Source: Lycorma delicatula
Lineage: Eukaryota; Arthropoda; Insecta; Hemiptera; Fulgoridae
Assembly (NCBI RefSeq): GCF_047948215.1
Contig: NC_134465.1
Span: forward strand, 50,437,946-50,501,945
DNA length: 64,000 nucleotides
Reading direction: 5' to 3'
In this document: in pieces, positions 53,396 to 63,412 of the stretch
Layout: each line of letters starts with the position of its first letter
Position numbering within the stretch: the first letter of the stretch is position 1
Translations under genes and position numbers: made by a program
Notes under the pieces: generated by a model
What the model saw: only the letters and a program-made list of their open reading frames with translations
Database searches by the model: none
Told to the model about the DNA's origin: nothing

Positions 53396-53590
53396 CTGTG
53401 CTGTGTGGTTTTGATATCATTTACTTGTGAGATTTAAATCGACATACTTTTTTATTTTTCTATAAATACATTATACATTTTACTGAATTTCTCTTTACTA
53501 GATTTATGTGGTTTCTTTTAGGTCAGTTAGTAAAAAATATATATATTTATGTATGAAATACTTCACAAATTATGGAAAAAATGTTAGGAC

Positions 53591-54134
53591 TAGTGGCAGC
53601 TCGCGCATAGGCACTGTTGAACTGCAGCACCCCCTATTTCCACTTGATATTATTGATAACATTTAATATAATGAACCCTTTTTTCTTTAATTCATTCTTT
53701 ATACTTGTATAATATATAATCCTTAAGTTTAATGTCAGTAGCCATCCTTCAGTTTATGAAAAACATACAAAAATCTTTGTATTGAACCGTGCGCTTCACA
53801 CTTCCACCGGCGTGGTGTTTGGCTGTTGTGCGCATGCGCACTTAGAAAGGTGGACGCGAGGCTACGAGGGATATAAAGCACTGTCGCTCCCGCAGTGCCG
53901 ACCCTGGTGTGTTAGTAAGTTAGTTTTTTTTTTTACCCCGCGTTTGTTGTACGTAAAAATCATGTACCATAATCTAAAATCTTTTAAAGTGTAGAATTAG
54001 ATTATCGTCCTGCTTCCAGCTATTCTATTTGATTATTTTTTCGGTTCTTTTATTTTACAGAAAACTTTAACCATGGCCTTGAAAAAAATTTCTGGAGTAC
54101 CACCCCCACTAATTTTAGCTACGAGCCTCCACTG
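53591..54134 (+). mobile_element. Family H (hAT-like) TIR element, complete
   Basis: Begins TAGTGGCAGCTCGCGCATAG and ends GCTACGAGCCTCCACTG (reverse complement CAGTGGAGGCTCGTAGC), giving imperfect TIRs with the consensus CAGTGGMGGCTCG. The interior has 'ttggctgttgtgcgcatgcg' and 'cactgtcgctcccgcagtgc'. It lies just upstream of family E sequence; flanks GTTAGGAC and GTTCAGGAC look like a degraded 8 bp TSD, the length expected for hAT. The 70-codon ORF inside is not a gene. Confidence 0.75.
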
Positions 54135-54720
54135 TTCAGGACACGTTCTACAAATGAAAATAATAAAAAAATTCATCTAAACATTCCTAGAATGCTATTT
54201 TTTCAAGTTATTGTAGCTTACGAAAATGTTATTATAGAGTAAATTTATATACAATAAAATTCGATTTTTCTAAATTTTCTTTGTGTTATTCAACTTAATT
54301 TAAACCGTTTTGTTCAGTATAAATTTTTTACAAATTTTATTTAAAAATTTTATGTGTTTATTACTCATTTAACAAATTGTACGTGAGGCAAAAAATAGGA
54401 ATTTTTATTCCAATTTATTGGTTTTTATCCCATATTTTTTTTAAATCTACTGCAGATACCGTTTTGGAACGTATTTTATTAGATATTTCAGGTCAAATAC
54501 CATAAGAAATCATTAATTCTGCCCCTTAATTAACCTGAAAATTTCAGTACGACCTCATTTCACCCCGGTAGCTGAAACCCGAATTAAATCTTTCATTAGC
54601 CGTAACTCGCAAACGAATCATTTTAGGATATATATCTTTATTTGAACATTTTCTATTATTTTCACGAGTAGAATAGGTTACGAAATACCCGGCCGAACAT
54701 CGTGATACACTCTGTATATA
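54135..54720. mobile_element. Family E element
   Basis: 'ttcaggacacgttctacaaa' start, 'tttcagtacgacctcatttc', 'ttagccgtaactcgcaaacg', and the end 'gtgatacactctgtatatag'. Its start was the target of the family H insertion. Confidence 0.6.
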
Positions 54721-54743
54721 GATAATTCATATTAGTATTACAA

Positions 54744-55690
54744 ACATTCAGGACTTGTTCTACCGATAAAAATAAATAAAAAAGTTCATATAAACACGTT
54801 CGGAAATGATTTGTTAACGAATGTCGGCCGGCGAAAGATTTCGCCCTGATTTCTGCGGTTTCGGTAAAATTAAACCGGATTCTGATTCTTAATACTCAAA
54901 GTAAGGAGTACATTTAGTGGTTTTATATGAAATCTGAGCTGAAAATTTTGAAATATTAGGTCCCAGAACTATATTTTTTAACATTTTCAAAATATTTAGC
55001 GTAAAAGATTGTGGTCAAAAAACGCTTGTTTTTATGTTTGGCGTAAAATAACTTTGTTAAATGGTTGTAACAAATAGATAAAGGTTTTATAACAAAACTT
55101 ATAATGAATTTGATTCTGAGTAATGTGTTATATGTAAAGACCTCTGGAACTATATACAAACGTAAGAATTTCGAATTTTTAAAAAAAGAAATTAATATAA
55201 AACTGTTGCCGGCCTCCGTGGGGCGCGTGGTAGCGTCTCGGTCTTTCTTCCGGAGGTCCCGGGTTCGAATCCCGGTAAGGCATGGCATTTTCGTACGCTA
55301 CAAAAATTGTTATACATCTCATCTTCTCAAGCAATACCTAAAGGTTGTATGGGAGGTTAAAGAAAAAAATCGAAATGTGACAGATTAAGACCAGGTTTTA
55401 AACAAAATATATTTTTTTTCAATTTTATATACAGAAGAATTAAATAGTGTAGAAAAAACAAACAAAAATTGCTGAAAATGTTCTCCGCTACTGCGGATCT
55501 GCCCAACGAATTGGGTTCCAAGAATTACAGTCTGGTTTAATTTTATTGAAGGCACAGAAATCAGGGGAAAATATTTCGCTCACCGACACTCGCTATCGAA
55601 GCGTTTCTGAACCTATTTTTATATTATAAACTTCTTTAATTTACCAGTAAAATGTACAGAATGTTTGTTACGTTCTTCGTGAATCATTCT
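54744..55690. mobile_element. Family E element containing SINE-B
   Basis: Start 'ttcaggacttgttctaccga', 'aaaagttcatataaacacg', 'ggcgaaagatttcgccctga', 'aggtcccagaactatatttt'. After the SINE-B (55209-55345) it continues to 'aaaatatttcgctcaccgac', 'tcgctatcgaagcgtttctg' and 'cagtaaaatgtacagaatg'. The two ends are inverted relative to each other. Confidence 0.6.
55209..55345 (+). mobile_element. SINE-B copy, best preserved
   Basis: GCCGGCCTCCGTGGGGCGCG, TGGTAGCGTCTCGGTCTTTC, B box CCCGGGTTCGAATCCCGG with a perfectly paired 5 bp T-stem, then TAAGGCATGGCATTTTCGTA and CGCTACA. The 5' and 3' acceptor strands cannot pair and the anticodon arm is not canonical, so it is a SINE head rather than a tRNA gene. 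Confidence 0.75.
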
Positions 55691-55819
55691 GTGTATCATA
55701 ATATGTATAATATTCTGTGTAAAATAATTGTCGTATTTCTTAAGTATTTTTTTTTAAGGATGAGTAATTATTGAATTTTTAAAAAAATCTTTTCTATCTA
55801 GAAAGAAATTGTTTTTAAA

Positions 55820-56406
55820 TATGATGTGGACACCACACGACTTCCTTGCCTATTAAATTACATACACACATTTTTTTTTTAACTTCTGATTTTTTTTTTA
55901 TTGTAACTGAATTACTATTTATTGTATTTTTTTTTACAATCACGGGTTAATAATTAATAAATCAATACATTTAAATAAAAAAAAACGAGATGAAGTCTAT
56001 TTCGAACCGATGTGCCTTCTCGTGTAAGATCCAAATATTTCATTAATTAAAATTGTATTTGGATATAACTCTGGAATCAATGAAACTTATGATATATCGT
56101 TGGAAAGCTCTCAATGAGTGCTTATTACTACAGTTAGGAAAAAGTGAAAAATCAAAACTAGATTTTAGATTTTGGGCTTTTTTGGTCAAGTGGATTGCAA
56201 TCAAAACTGGTGGTACACAACTAGATGTTACAACAGTCCTAAATCCAAAATGTCAACATCCTACGGCTAATCATTTTTGAGTTATACGAGATAGATACGT
56301 ACAGACGTCACGCCGAACTAGTCAAAATGGATTCAGGGATAGTCAAAATGAAAACTGAAATTTTTCGCGATCACAATACTTCCTTTACTTTGTACAAGGA
56401 AGTAAT
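55820..56406 (-). mobile_element. Family M element
   Basis: Starts GATGTGGACACCACACGACT with TCCTTG, degraded B box 'tctatttcgaaccgatgtgc' (55997-56016), 'agtcctaaatccaaaatgtc', and ends 'ttactttgtacaaggaagta' at 56406. Both inverted ACTTCCTTG ends are present, which makes the TIR structure clear. Confidence 0.8.
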
Positions 56407-56870
56407 TTTGTAAATCAGTTTTAAAAACAAAGAAACTTAAGTAAAATTTAAATTTAAAAATTGTTTTGTTAATTTTATTTCATAACCATACTCTCGATTT
56501 GTCAAGGTTTTCCCTTGTTTGTCACACACAATTAAACAAATGGCAGGTGTACATTACGTATCATAGCTTATAAAGCAACATTGGTATTAGTTCCTCGTTG
56601 TATTTTATTTAGAAGGAATACTTTTTTATTTCGAAATTGACCTTTTCAATAAACATTTCCTTCTAGATAATTGATTACATTTCCTTTAAATTTAATTATT
56701 AACATTATCATAATAATAACAATTAGAATATCATTTTATTAATGGGCATTAATTTATGATTCCTTGTTTTTAACTTGTTTTTCTTTTTTTTTTAATATAG
56801 AAAAGCTTAATTTTGTATTTTAATTCTATTTTCTTGTTTAATTTGTTGAACACACAATTATAAAACGTTT
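56407..56870. other. AT-rich DNA, no feature recognised
   Basis: No supported feature. Confidence 0.4.
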
Positions 56871-56877
56871 TATAAAT

Positions 56878-56890
56878 ATAACACACACAT

Positions 56891-56924
<34 letters not shown>

Positions 56925-56943
56925 TGATTGAGGGAGTGTGTGT
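56878..56943. repeat. (CA)n(GA)n compound microsatellite
   Basis: CA-rich run then GAGA run, ending GTGTGTGTC. Confidence 0.9.
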
Positions 56944-56959
56944 CTCCCACAAAGAAACG

Positions 56960-57990
56960 GAGAAACTTTCAGGACCTGTTCTATTGGTGAAAATAATTAA
57001 AAAAGTTCGCTGGAAACGCTTTGTTTTTGACGAAACGATTTGGCTAGCGTAATATTTGACAATAGTATAATTTTCTGTCTATTTTTCCTCTGTTTTGCTT
57101 CAATGAAAACCCAATTTTTAATTTTTTTTAAAATTGGCTGTATTACAATAATTTTTTCAGAATTAAATTCTCTCTAATTTTTGTTATTAAATCTTCCGCA
57201 TTTATTAGTCACTAGCAGACCCGGCAATGCTTCGTTATTGCTAGATTTGAGTATATGTTTATAAATTAAATGAACAAAATTGATAGTTAGATAAAACATT
57301 AAAAAACTGAACATTACGGAACGTCACAAAATTTAACCTTTCCCTTTTCCCCCATTTTTTCCCCTTTTTCCCCGTGCGTAAATCGGTCCAACAATTTTTT
57401 AGTCTACAGCGAACACACATACAAACATTTCTTTTTACATATATAGAAGAAGAAAGTCTGTTTGTATATTTGTTTGTTTTTTGTAAATATCTCGACACCG
57501 GCGCCACCTATCGGGTCCATTTTTCGAAAAAGTATTTCTTTTCACGTAACTAATATATATTCTGAATATAAGCCAAATGGGATCATAAATGCAATTTTTC
57601 CAAATATGTTGACCCCAGCCCCATCTAGCGAATCCATTTTTTGCAGAGGTATTTCTTTCCATGTAACTGACATATTATGAATATGAGCTAAATCGGACAA
57701 AAAATAAAATTTTTCGAAATATCTCGAACCCAGCGCCAAGTAACGGGTCCATACTAATTCAAAAACCTTTGCGGGCGGGTTCATAACAATTCACCAAAGT
57801 TTCATTAAAATCGCATGAACGATTTAGGAAATCATAAAAGACATACAGACAGACAAACATTCATTTTTATATATATAGCTTTAACGAAGTTATTGTACTA
57901 AAACCTAAAAAAAAACTTGTTTTTCGAGAGAATTTTGTACTTATAATCGAATATCATAAAAACTACTCGGGTTACTACAGTTCCGGGACC
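56960..57990. mobile_element. Family E element carrying a family G insertion
   Basis: 56965 'tttcaggacctgttctattg' through 57205 ('cagaattaaattctctctaa', 'tcttccgcatttatta'), and 57885-57990 ('acgaagttattgtactaaaa', 'ctacagttccgggacc'). These align with the uninterrupted copy at 35190-35400, where 'catttaacaaagttattgta' is continuous. The gap is the G element at 57211-57882. Confidence 0.65.
57211..57882 (+). mobile_element. Family G element, full length (~670 bp)
   Basis: ACTAGCAGACCCGGCAATGC start, 'aaaaaactgaac', C/T-rich segment, 'cgtaaatcggtccaacaatt', three diverged internal units each with 'aaatat(c/g)t(c/t)ga' and 'gcgcca(c/a)', 'catgaacgatttaggaaatc', 'gacatacagacagacaaaca', and a TATATATAGC end. 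Non-coding. Type undetermined. Confidence 0.75.
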
Positions 57991-58512
57991 TTTTATTTTT
58001 CTCCTGTTTAGCCTCCGGGAATCACCGTCAGGTGTTACTTCAGAGGAAGACTGAATAAAAGACCATCATAGAAGGGCCAAAAATCTTTATCTATAACTTT
58101 TTTTAAGCTCCTGCAGATGTTAATATTTCGTGTCACTTATGGAGACTTTTCTCTTTATTTTTTATAATCTTCTCTCTTTTGTTTCTTTTATGTTATTTTA
58201 TCAGTCTGTCCATCTAGTTCACCAATTGATTCTCCCTCCATTCTCACTTATCTTATTGGGTTGTTGTTGTCTCGATCTAGAAACCCGTCTTTTATGAGTG
58301 TAAGTGAAGTGTAGTCTTGTACAGTCTCAGTTCGACTATTACTGAGATGTTGGGTTAATTGAAACCCAACCATCAAAGAACACCGGTATCCACGATCTAG
58401 TATTCAAATCCGTATAAAAAGTAACTGCCTTTACTAGGATTTAAACCTTAGAACTTTCGACTTTGAAATCAACTGATTTGCGACTACGAGATCACATTAG
58501 ACCATATTTAAA
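57991..58512 (-). mobile_element. SINE-A copy interrupted by a ~241 bp insertion
   Basis: Tail and 3' body 57991-58054 ('ttttatttttctcctgttta', 'caccgtcaggtgttacttc'). The remaining body and head are at 58296-58512 ('gagtgtaagtgaagtgtagt', B-box complement 'aggatttaaacct'). It is inserted in family E after 'ccgggacc'. Confidence 0.8.
58055..58295. mobile_element. ~241 bp insertion with 9 bp inverted ends
   Basis: Starts ATAAAAGAC and ends GTCTTTTAT, exact inverted repeats. The interior (58064-58286) has no copy in the window and no ORF. The SINE-A consensus is continuous across the insertion point except for a few bases. Possibly a small TIR element. Confidence 0.45.
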
Positions 58513-58649
58513 ACTATCTGTTAAGTTACCCGGTTCATTTGAAATGTAAAATTCATAATTTTTTTGTAATCTTACTCTTTAGTATTTCATGAAAATAAAA
58601 ATTAGTTAAAACTTTTCCCCCTCTTTTTAGAAAATTACAACTTTGTTTA

Positions 58650-60225
58650 TTAAAAGCTTTTATTTAACTGGCTTTAGGAATAATCAAATCTTGCAACTGC
58701 TATATCTTTTGATCTATCGTATGAAAATCAATGAAATTTGGTACACGTATGTAACTTCGATGACAATACAGCACTACGGTGTCGGAATTTGATATGGCCC
58801 ACCCCCACGCCACTACGCGCTACCCCTACGCTAAAGTCATGTATTTAGTTGAAAATTGTCATTTCTCATGAAATATCTTATGAAAATGATTGAAATTTGG
58901 TACATGTATATAACTTTGATGTGTAAAAATAAATATTTTTACTTTTTTTTAGTCTTAAGAAAAATTAAAAAAAAAACAAAAAATTACAAAAATATATTTG
59001 ATTACATATAAAATATTATTTTCTAAAAAAGCTTTTATTTAACTAATATTAATATTAACATTAATAAAAAGGAAACAAATGATAAAAACCCTCTAAAAAG
59101 TTAAAAATAAGAATTAAATCAAATTGAGAATTTAAACAAAAAAATATAACATATTATTCAGTACATAAAAATGCACTGAAAAGTAAAAAATAAATTATAT
59201 AAATATCTAATAAATAACCAATAAATAAATGTAATAATTATTAAATTTTAAAATTAAAAGAAACGAAAATATTTAGTTAAATAAAAGCTTGGCGCAGTCT
59301 TTATAACAATGTTTTCGAATAAGTATTTATAGACATTTGCTGTATTTTAAAGTATATTTTTTGTTTAACGAGGTTGTTTAGTTTATGTATATACTTTATT
59401 TAACTGTAATAAAATAACTCAAGTTTTAATTCTTTGATGGTTCAAATTTGCACCGAGATGACCTTTAAGGGTTAATAAGATTAAAAATAAAAATTAAATT
59501 TAGAAATCTTGCACAAAGTTATTACATTTTGACGGTAATCTGAAAAATTCATAATTATTATCGTTATTATAATTGCAATTGTAATTATGAAATTGTTAAA
59601 TAAAAATTCATAATTAATTAAAATGAAACTTTTAGCGGAAAGAGTGCGTTCAATTTGGCTTAAATTACCAACAGAATTCGAAGATGAACTTCAACTATGT
59701 GAGAACACGTACAAAGAAAACGAGTGGGTGAATTTTCCCAGATTGTTACTTGTAGCTAGTCGGTCTCAACTGGAGAGGTTCCAGCAGACCTTTCCGTTTC
59801 CTCGCGTCGTTATAGATAATGAAAATGAAGATTAATTTTTGTAAAAATAAATGTTGTGTTGTTTTAAATAAATAATAAAAACTGAGCCACACTTTTATTT
59901 AACTAAATATTTTCATTACTTTTAATTTTAAAATTTAATAATTATTACATTTATTTATTTTTTATTTATTAGATATTTATATAATTTATCTTTGTACATT
60001 TCAGTGCATTTTTATATTTGTTAATATATTTTTTTTTTTTTTTTAAATTCTCAATTTGATTTAATTCTAATTTTTTACTTTTTAGAGGGTTTTTCTAATT
60101 TGTTTCCTTTTTATTAATGTTAATATTAATATTAGTTAAATAAAAGCTTTTTTAAAAGATAATTTTTTATATGTAATCAAATAAATTTTTATAATTTCTT
60201 TGTATTTTTTTTTTTTTTTTTTTAG
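58650..60225 (+). mobile_element. FB (long-arm foldback) element, copy 2
   Basis: Reverse complement of 11940-13615. The order is a 5' extension (58650-58975), with two 'gaaaat-a-tgaaatttggta' units around the GC-rich block 'cacgccactacgcgctaccc'. Then come the left arm (about 58985-59300), a core (59300-59880), and the right arm (about 59880-60225), inverted to the left one. The arm edges carry 'aaaaaagcttttatttaact' outside and 'agcttggcgcagtcttta' / 'aaaaactgagccacacttt' inside. Arm length and structure recall foldback elements. No transposase. Confidence 0.75.
59623..59835 (+). CDS. 70-codon ORF of unknown family in FB element
   Basis: ATG in good insect context (TAAAATGAAA), with an in-frame stop 12 bases upstream, so this start is the only one in frame. 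The product is MKLLAERVRSIWLKLPTEFE..., with a central block LLLVASRSQLERFQQTFPF and an acidic tail DNENED. Charged helices are likely and there is no membrane segment or Cys cluster. GC content is well above the AT-rich arms, and AATAAA-type signals follow within 40 bp (59844 on). I do not recognise the family. The diverged counterpart in copy 1 keeps the LL-VASRS-LERFQQTF block, which suggests that this region was once under constraint. It may be a remnant of a larger transposon protein, a captured gene piece, or an accessory factor. Confidence 0.5.
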   Translation: MKLLAERVRSIWLKLPTEFEDELQLCENTYKENEWVNFPRLLLVASRSQLERFQQTFPFPRVVIDNENED

Positions 60226-61204
60226 ATATGGCTGTAACTTACTATTTTTTAAACAGTTTTAAAAAGTAATTTTTAAAATTTATTAACACCACTTAAGTAA
60301 TTATTTTGTAAGAAATTAATTTTATCCGAATGATTTTCCTTATGTAATGAAGCTCGCAAAATTAAAAAAAAACCTTTTTTGTTTATTTTCCAGCGCAACC
60401 GGGAAAGTTAACAATCCATTGTCGACTATTTTATTTAATTTTTTTTCTAGAATAAGGGGGTCTTAAAATTCCGGATACCCAAAAGTTGGCCGATTTTTAT
60501 CCTATCTATTTATAGAAAGTATAAAAACTTTTTATAAATTAGAATATAATTTATACAATAACTCGAAAAATAAAAATGTAGAATGCATAAAAGAGAATTC
60601 CAGTCTTGTTTATCTGATGGGATTATCATGATAAAAACGTTTCCGCATAGTTTATATTTTAATCAGAAATATTTCCAACATTATTTTTCAAGAGTCTGTT
60701 CGTGCAACGTGCTTTTATTGCTAGCTAAGTATTAATTATAATTTAACAAATTAATTTTATCTTCACTTAAATTTATTTCACTTAATTTATACTTCTATAA
60801 AAACAAGGATGTCCTGTAACATATTAAACACTTGTTATATTTCAGTTATTTATTGATTAGGAAGTATATAGTTCTGTATTTTATTACACAGTTATAAATT
60901 TGTTCGCCTTATAAATCGTTTTATTTTGTGTTTACGATTTCCTTGTCCTAATATTAGTATTATTATGATTAGTATTAAAAGAATACAAGGATTACATATA
61001 AGATACTAATAATACTATTGATATATGTAAATCTTGAACCGTTTCTTTTTTAATAAATTATTATTTTAATAAAATATGTTTTTGTATACCTACTACTATA
61101 ATAAATATCATCTTGAAGGTTATATGAAGGTTAACAATATTTAATCTTTAAAAAATAATTTTGGATGTAATTATTATTTTTAAATAAAAATTTTATTACA
61201 GTAG
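60226..61204. other. AT-rich DNA, no feature recognised
   Basis: No supported gene or repeat. Confidence 0.4.
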
Positions 61205-61420
61205 GTTTCCTACTCCATCCCAACCCCTGTAGGAGAAAACCTTGTAACAAGTCCTGTCATCACCCCCTCCACTATCGTTTCTAGCCCTGATGGGCTTTAA
61301 TACCTCACATTAATAAGCCAGGCCTCGGTTGGTATGCCACCGACATAAATGCCACGGTAGACATTTACATCAGAGATTTTTAACTCAGCTTTTGCCGTCG
61401 CTGTAGGTCTCTTTCGGACA
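61205..61420 (-). mobile_element. R1-like LINE 3' end fragment
   Basis: 'actccatcccaacccctgta', 'tgatgggctttaatacctca', 'attaataagccaggcctcgg', 'catttacatcagagattttt', 'tgccgtcgctgtagg'. Third copy of this 3' sequence and the most diverged. Directly followed by a SINE-A. Confidence 0.65.
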
Positions 61421-61433
61421 TAAGTTTCGTACT

Positions 61434-61719
61434 TTTTCCCTGTTTAGCCTCCGGTAATTACTGTTCAGATAATACTTCAGAGGATGATATGTATGAGTGT
61501 AAATGAAGTTTAGTCTTTTACAGTCTCAGTTCGACTATTACTGAGATGTGTGGTTAATTGAAACCCAACCACCAAAGAACACCGGTATCCACGATCTAGT
61601 ATTCAAATCCGTATAAAAATAACTGACTTTACTAGGACTTGAACGCTGGAACTCTCGACTTCCAAATCAGCTGATTTGAGAAGATGCGTTCACCACTAGA
61701 CCAACCCGGTGGGTGGTAG
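61434..61719 (-). mobile_element. SINE-A insertion with 10 bp TSD
   Basis: GTTTCGTACT (61424-61433) and GTTGCGTACT (61720-61729), one mismatch. Complete head (CCACTAGACCAACCCGGTGG) and tail. Confidence 0.85.
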
Positions 61720-61764
61720 GTTGCGTACTACTAAAATGAAGGTCCTAAGTTTTACCTCCGGTGA

Positions 61765-62250
61765 GGTTAAATTATCTTAATAGGTATACATATAAAAAAA
61801 AATACATTACTAAACATGTAAAAAAAAGTTTTACATGTTTAGCATACGACAACCCCCATCTTACAATTCCAGCAACATTTTGGTCATCCCTTGCCGTAAG
61901 GGTTGGTTATATTAAAAATTGTTTTAGATAAAAGTTTTAGTTAATATTTAGAAGACTAACGACCACTTTAAACCTATTTGGTACTGTGCCTATTAAGGGA
62001 TGTATACGTTTTTATCTTTGGAATCTCATTTTTTCCACCTCTTGAGCCAATGGTTGGTGATATAAAAAACTGTACTTAAATAAATTTTAGGTCCTTAGCC
62101 AAAGAATAGTAAGAACTTTAAACGAATTTAATATTTTCTTAATAAGAAAGTTATAGCAATTTTTTATTTATTTTGCCCATCCCTTGCCGTAAGGGTTGGT
62201 CATAACAAAATCTTTTTCAGACAAAAATTTTAGATAATGTTTAGAGGACT
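61765..62250 (-). repeat. Family F repeat
   Basis: 'aaaaaagttttacatgttta', 'cttgccgtaagggttggtta', 'agaagactaacgaccacttt', with a second partial unit at 62174-62250 ('cccatcccttgccgtaaggg'). Matches 42340-42700. Confidence 0.6.
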
Positions 62251-62254
62251 AACG

Positions 62255-62342
62255 ACTTTACCTGGATTTTAAGCCTACAACTTGGACTTTGAAATCTGCT
62301 GATATGATAACGAGTTTACCACTATACCAACCCCGTGGTACC
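62255..62342 (-). mobile_element. SINE-A2 head fragment
   Basis: Only the tRNA-like head: B-box-like 'ggattttaagcct', 'tttgaaatctgctgatatga', and A-box complement 'ccactataccaacccc'. Confidence 0.5.
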
Positions 62343-62738
62343 AATAAAAATTATTGAAAAATATTAGTGATTTTCTGTATAATTTTACATTAAATATTGA
62401 AAAAAACTATCTCGGTAGACCCGAGAAAATGATTGTAAAACTATAATAAATTAGAGTTGAAAAGCATGCTTTTACAGATTTGGCAAGAATTTAGTTAAAT
62501 TAGTAATAACCAAATAACAATTCACAAACAAAAACATTAGAAAATCTAATTCTGTAATTAAAATTGATGTAATTAATTAATTATAACTAATGTTTAATTT
62601 AAGAAAATTTAAATAATTAATATACGATAATTGAGGAGGAGGGCTGAAATGTAATCCATACTGGAACGTAACAGGAAAACAAAATGACGCTTAAAAAGCG
62701 ACAGGTAGTGTCATCTTGTAATATTATTTGCTTACAAC
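62343..62738. other. AT-rich DNA, no feature recognised
   Basis: No supported feature. Confidence 0.4.
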
Positions 62739-63163
62739 CACTGACGGCTCGCGTATAGGCACTGTGGAACTGCAGCACCCCCTAATATCACTTGATATTA
62801 TCGATAACATTCAATATAACGAGTCCTTTTTTCTTTAATTCTTCATTTATACTTGTACAACATATAAGCTTAATGTCAGCAGTCATCCCTCAGTTTATAA
62901 AAAAATATATAAAAATCTTTGTACGGAACTGTGCACTTCGCAGTTCCATCAGCGTGGTGTTTGGCTGTTGTGCGCATGCGCACATAGGAAGATGGACGTG
63001 AGCTGCGAGGGAGAGAGAGCACTGTCGCTTCCGCAGTGCCAACTTTGGCGTGCTGTTGGAAGGAAGTTTTCTCCGTGTGTGTACGGAACCATCCTTGTTC
63101 GTTCCCTTTTCTAGTTTACTCGGTGAAAGGAATATGAAAGCGGTTTAGTTGTTTTTCCAGTAG
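62739..63163 (+). mobile_element. Family H (hAT-like) element, second subfamily
   Basis: Start CACTGACGGCTCGCGTATAG, 'ggaactgcagcaccccctaa', 'ttggctgttgtgcgcatgcg', 'gcactgtcgcttccgcagtg', and the 'gtacggaacc', 'ctagtttactcggtgaaa' segment shared with 47350-47450. Its far end (about 63163) abuts SINE-A. The 69-codon ORF inside (62792-63001) is not a gene. Confidence 0.65.
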
Positions 63164-63165
63164 CT

Positions 63166-63412
63166 TTTTTACACTGCCTTTACTAGGTCTTCAACACTGG
63201 AACTCTCGACTTCCAAATCTCAGTCTCAGTTCGACCATTACTGAGATGTGTGGTTAATTGAAACCCAACCACCAAAGAACACCGTTATCCACGATCTAGT
63301 ATTCAAATCCGTATAAAAATAACTGACTTTACCAGGACTTGAACGCTGGAACTCTCGACTTCCAAATCAGCTGATTTGCGAAGACGCGTTAACTACTAAG
63401 CCAATCCGGTGG
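63166..63412 (-). mobile_element. SINE-A copy with partial head duplication
   Basis: 63223-63412 is body plus head (CCAATCCGGTGGGG at the end). 63173-63219 is a second piece of the B-box region ('ctttactaggtcttcaacac', 'ggaactctcgacttccaaat') joined to it. The tail is missing, so two partial copies are fused. Confidence 0.7.

Noticed and set aside
55209..55285. tRNA gene candidate (perfect T-arm CCGGG-TTCGAAT-CCCGG).
   Set aside because: Acceptor strands do not pair, the anticodon arm is not canonical, and the same head plus a non-tRNA body recurs at 7037, 16004 and 19686. It is a SINE.
58650..60225. FB element as a Helitron or LTR retrotransposon.
   Set aside because: Arms are inverted rather than direct, there is no TC...CTRR end structure, and no RT, integrase or helicase motif was seen.
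62792..63001. 69-codon ORF in family H.
   Set aside because: It lies wholly in a non-coding repeat, and the equivalent segment in the other copies is not open.
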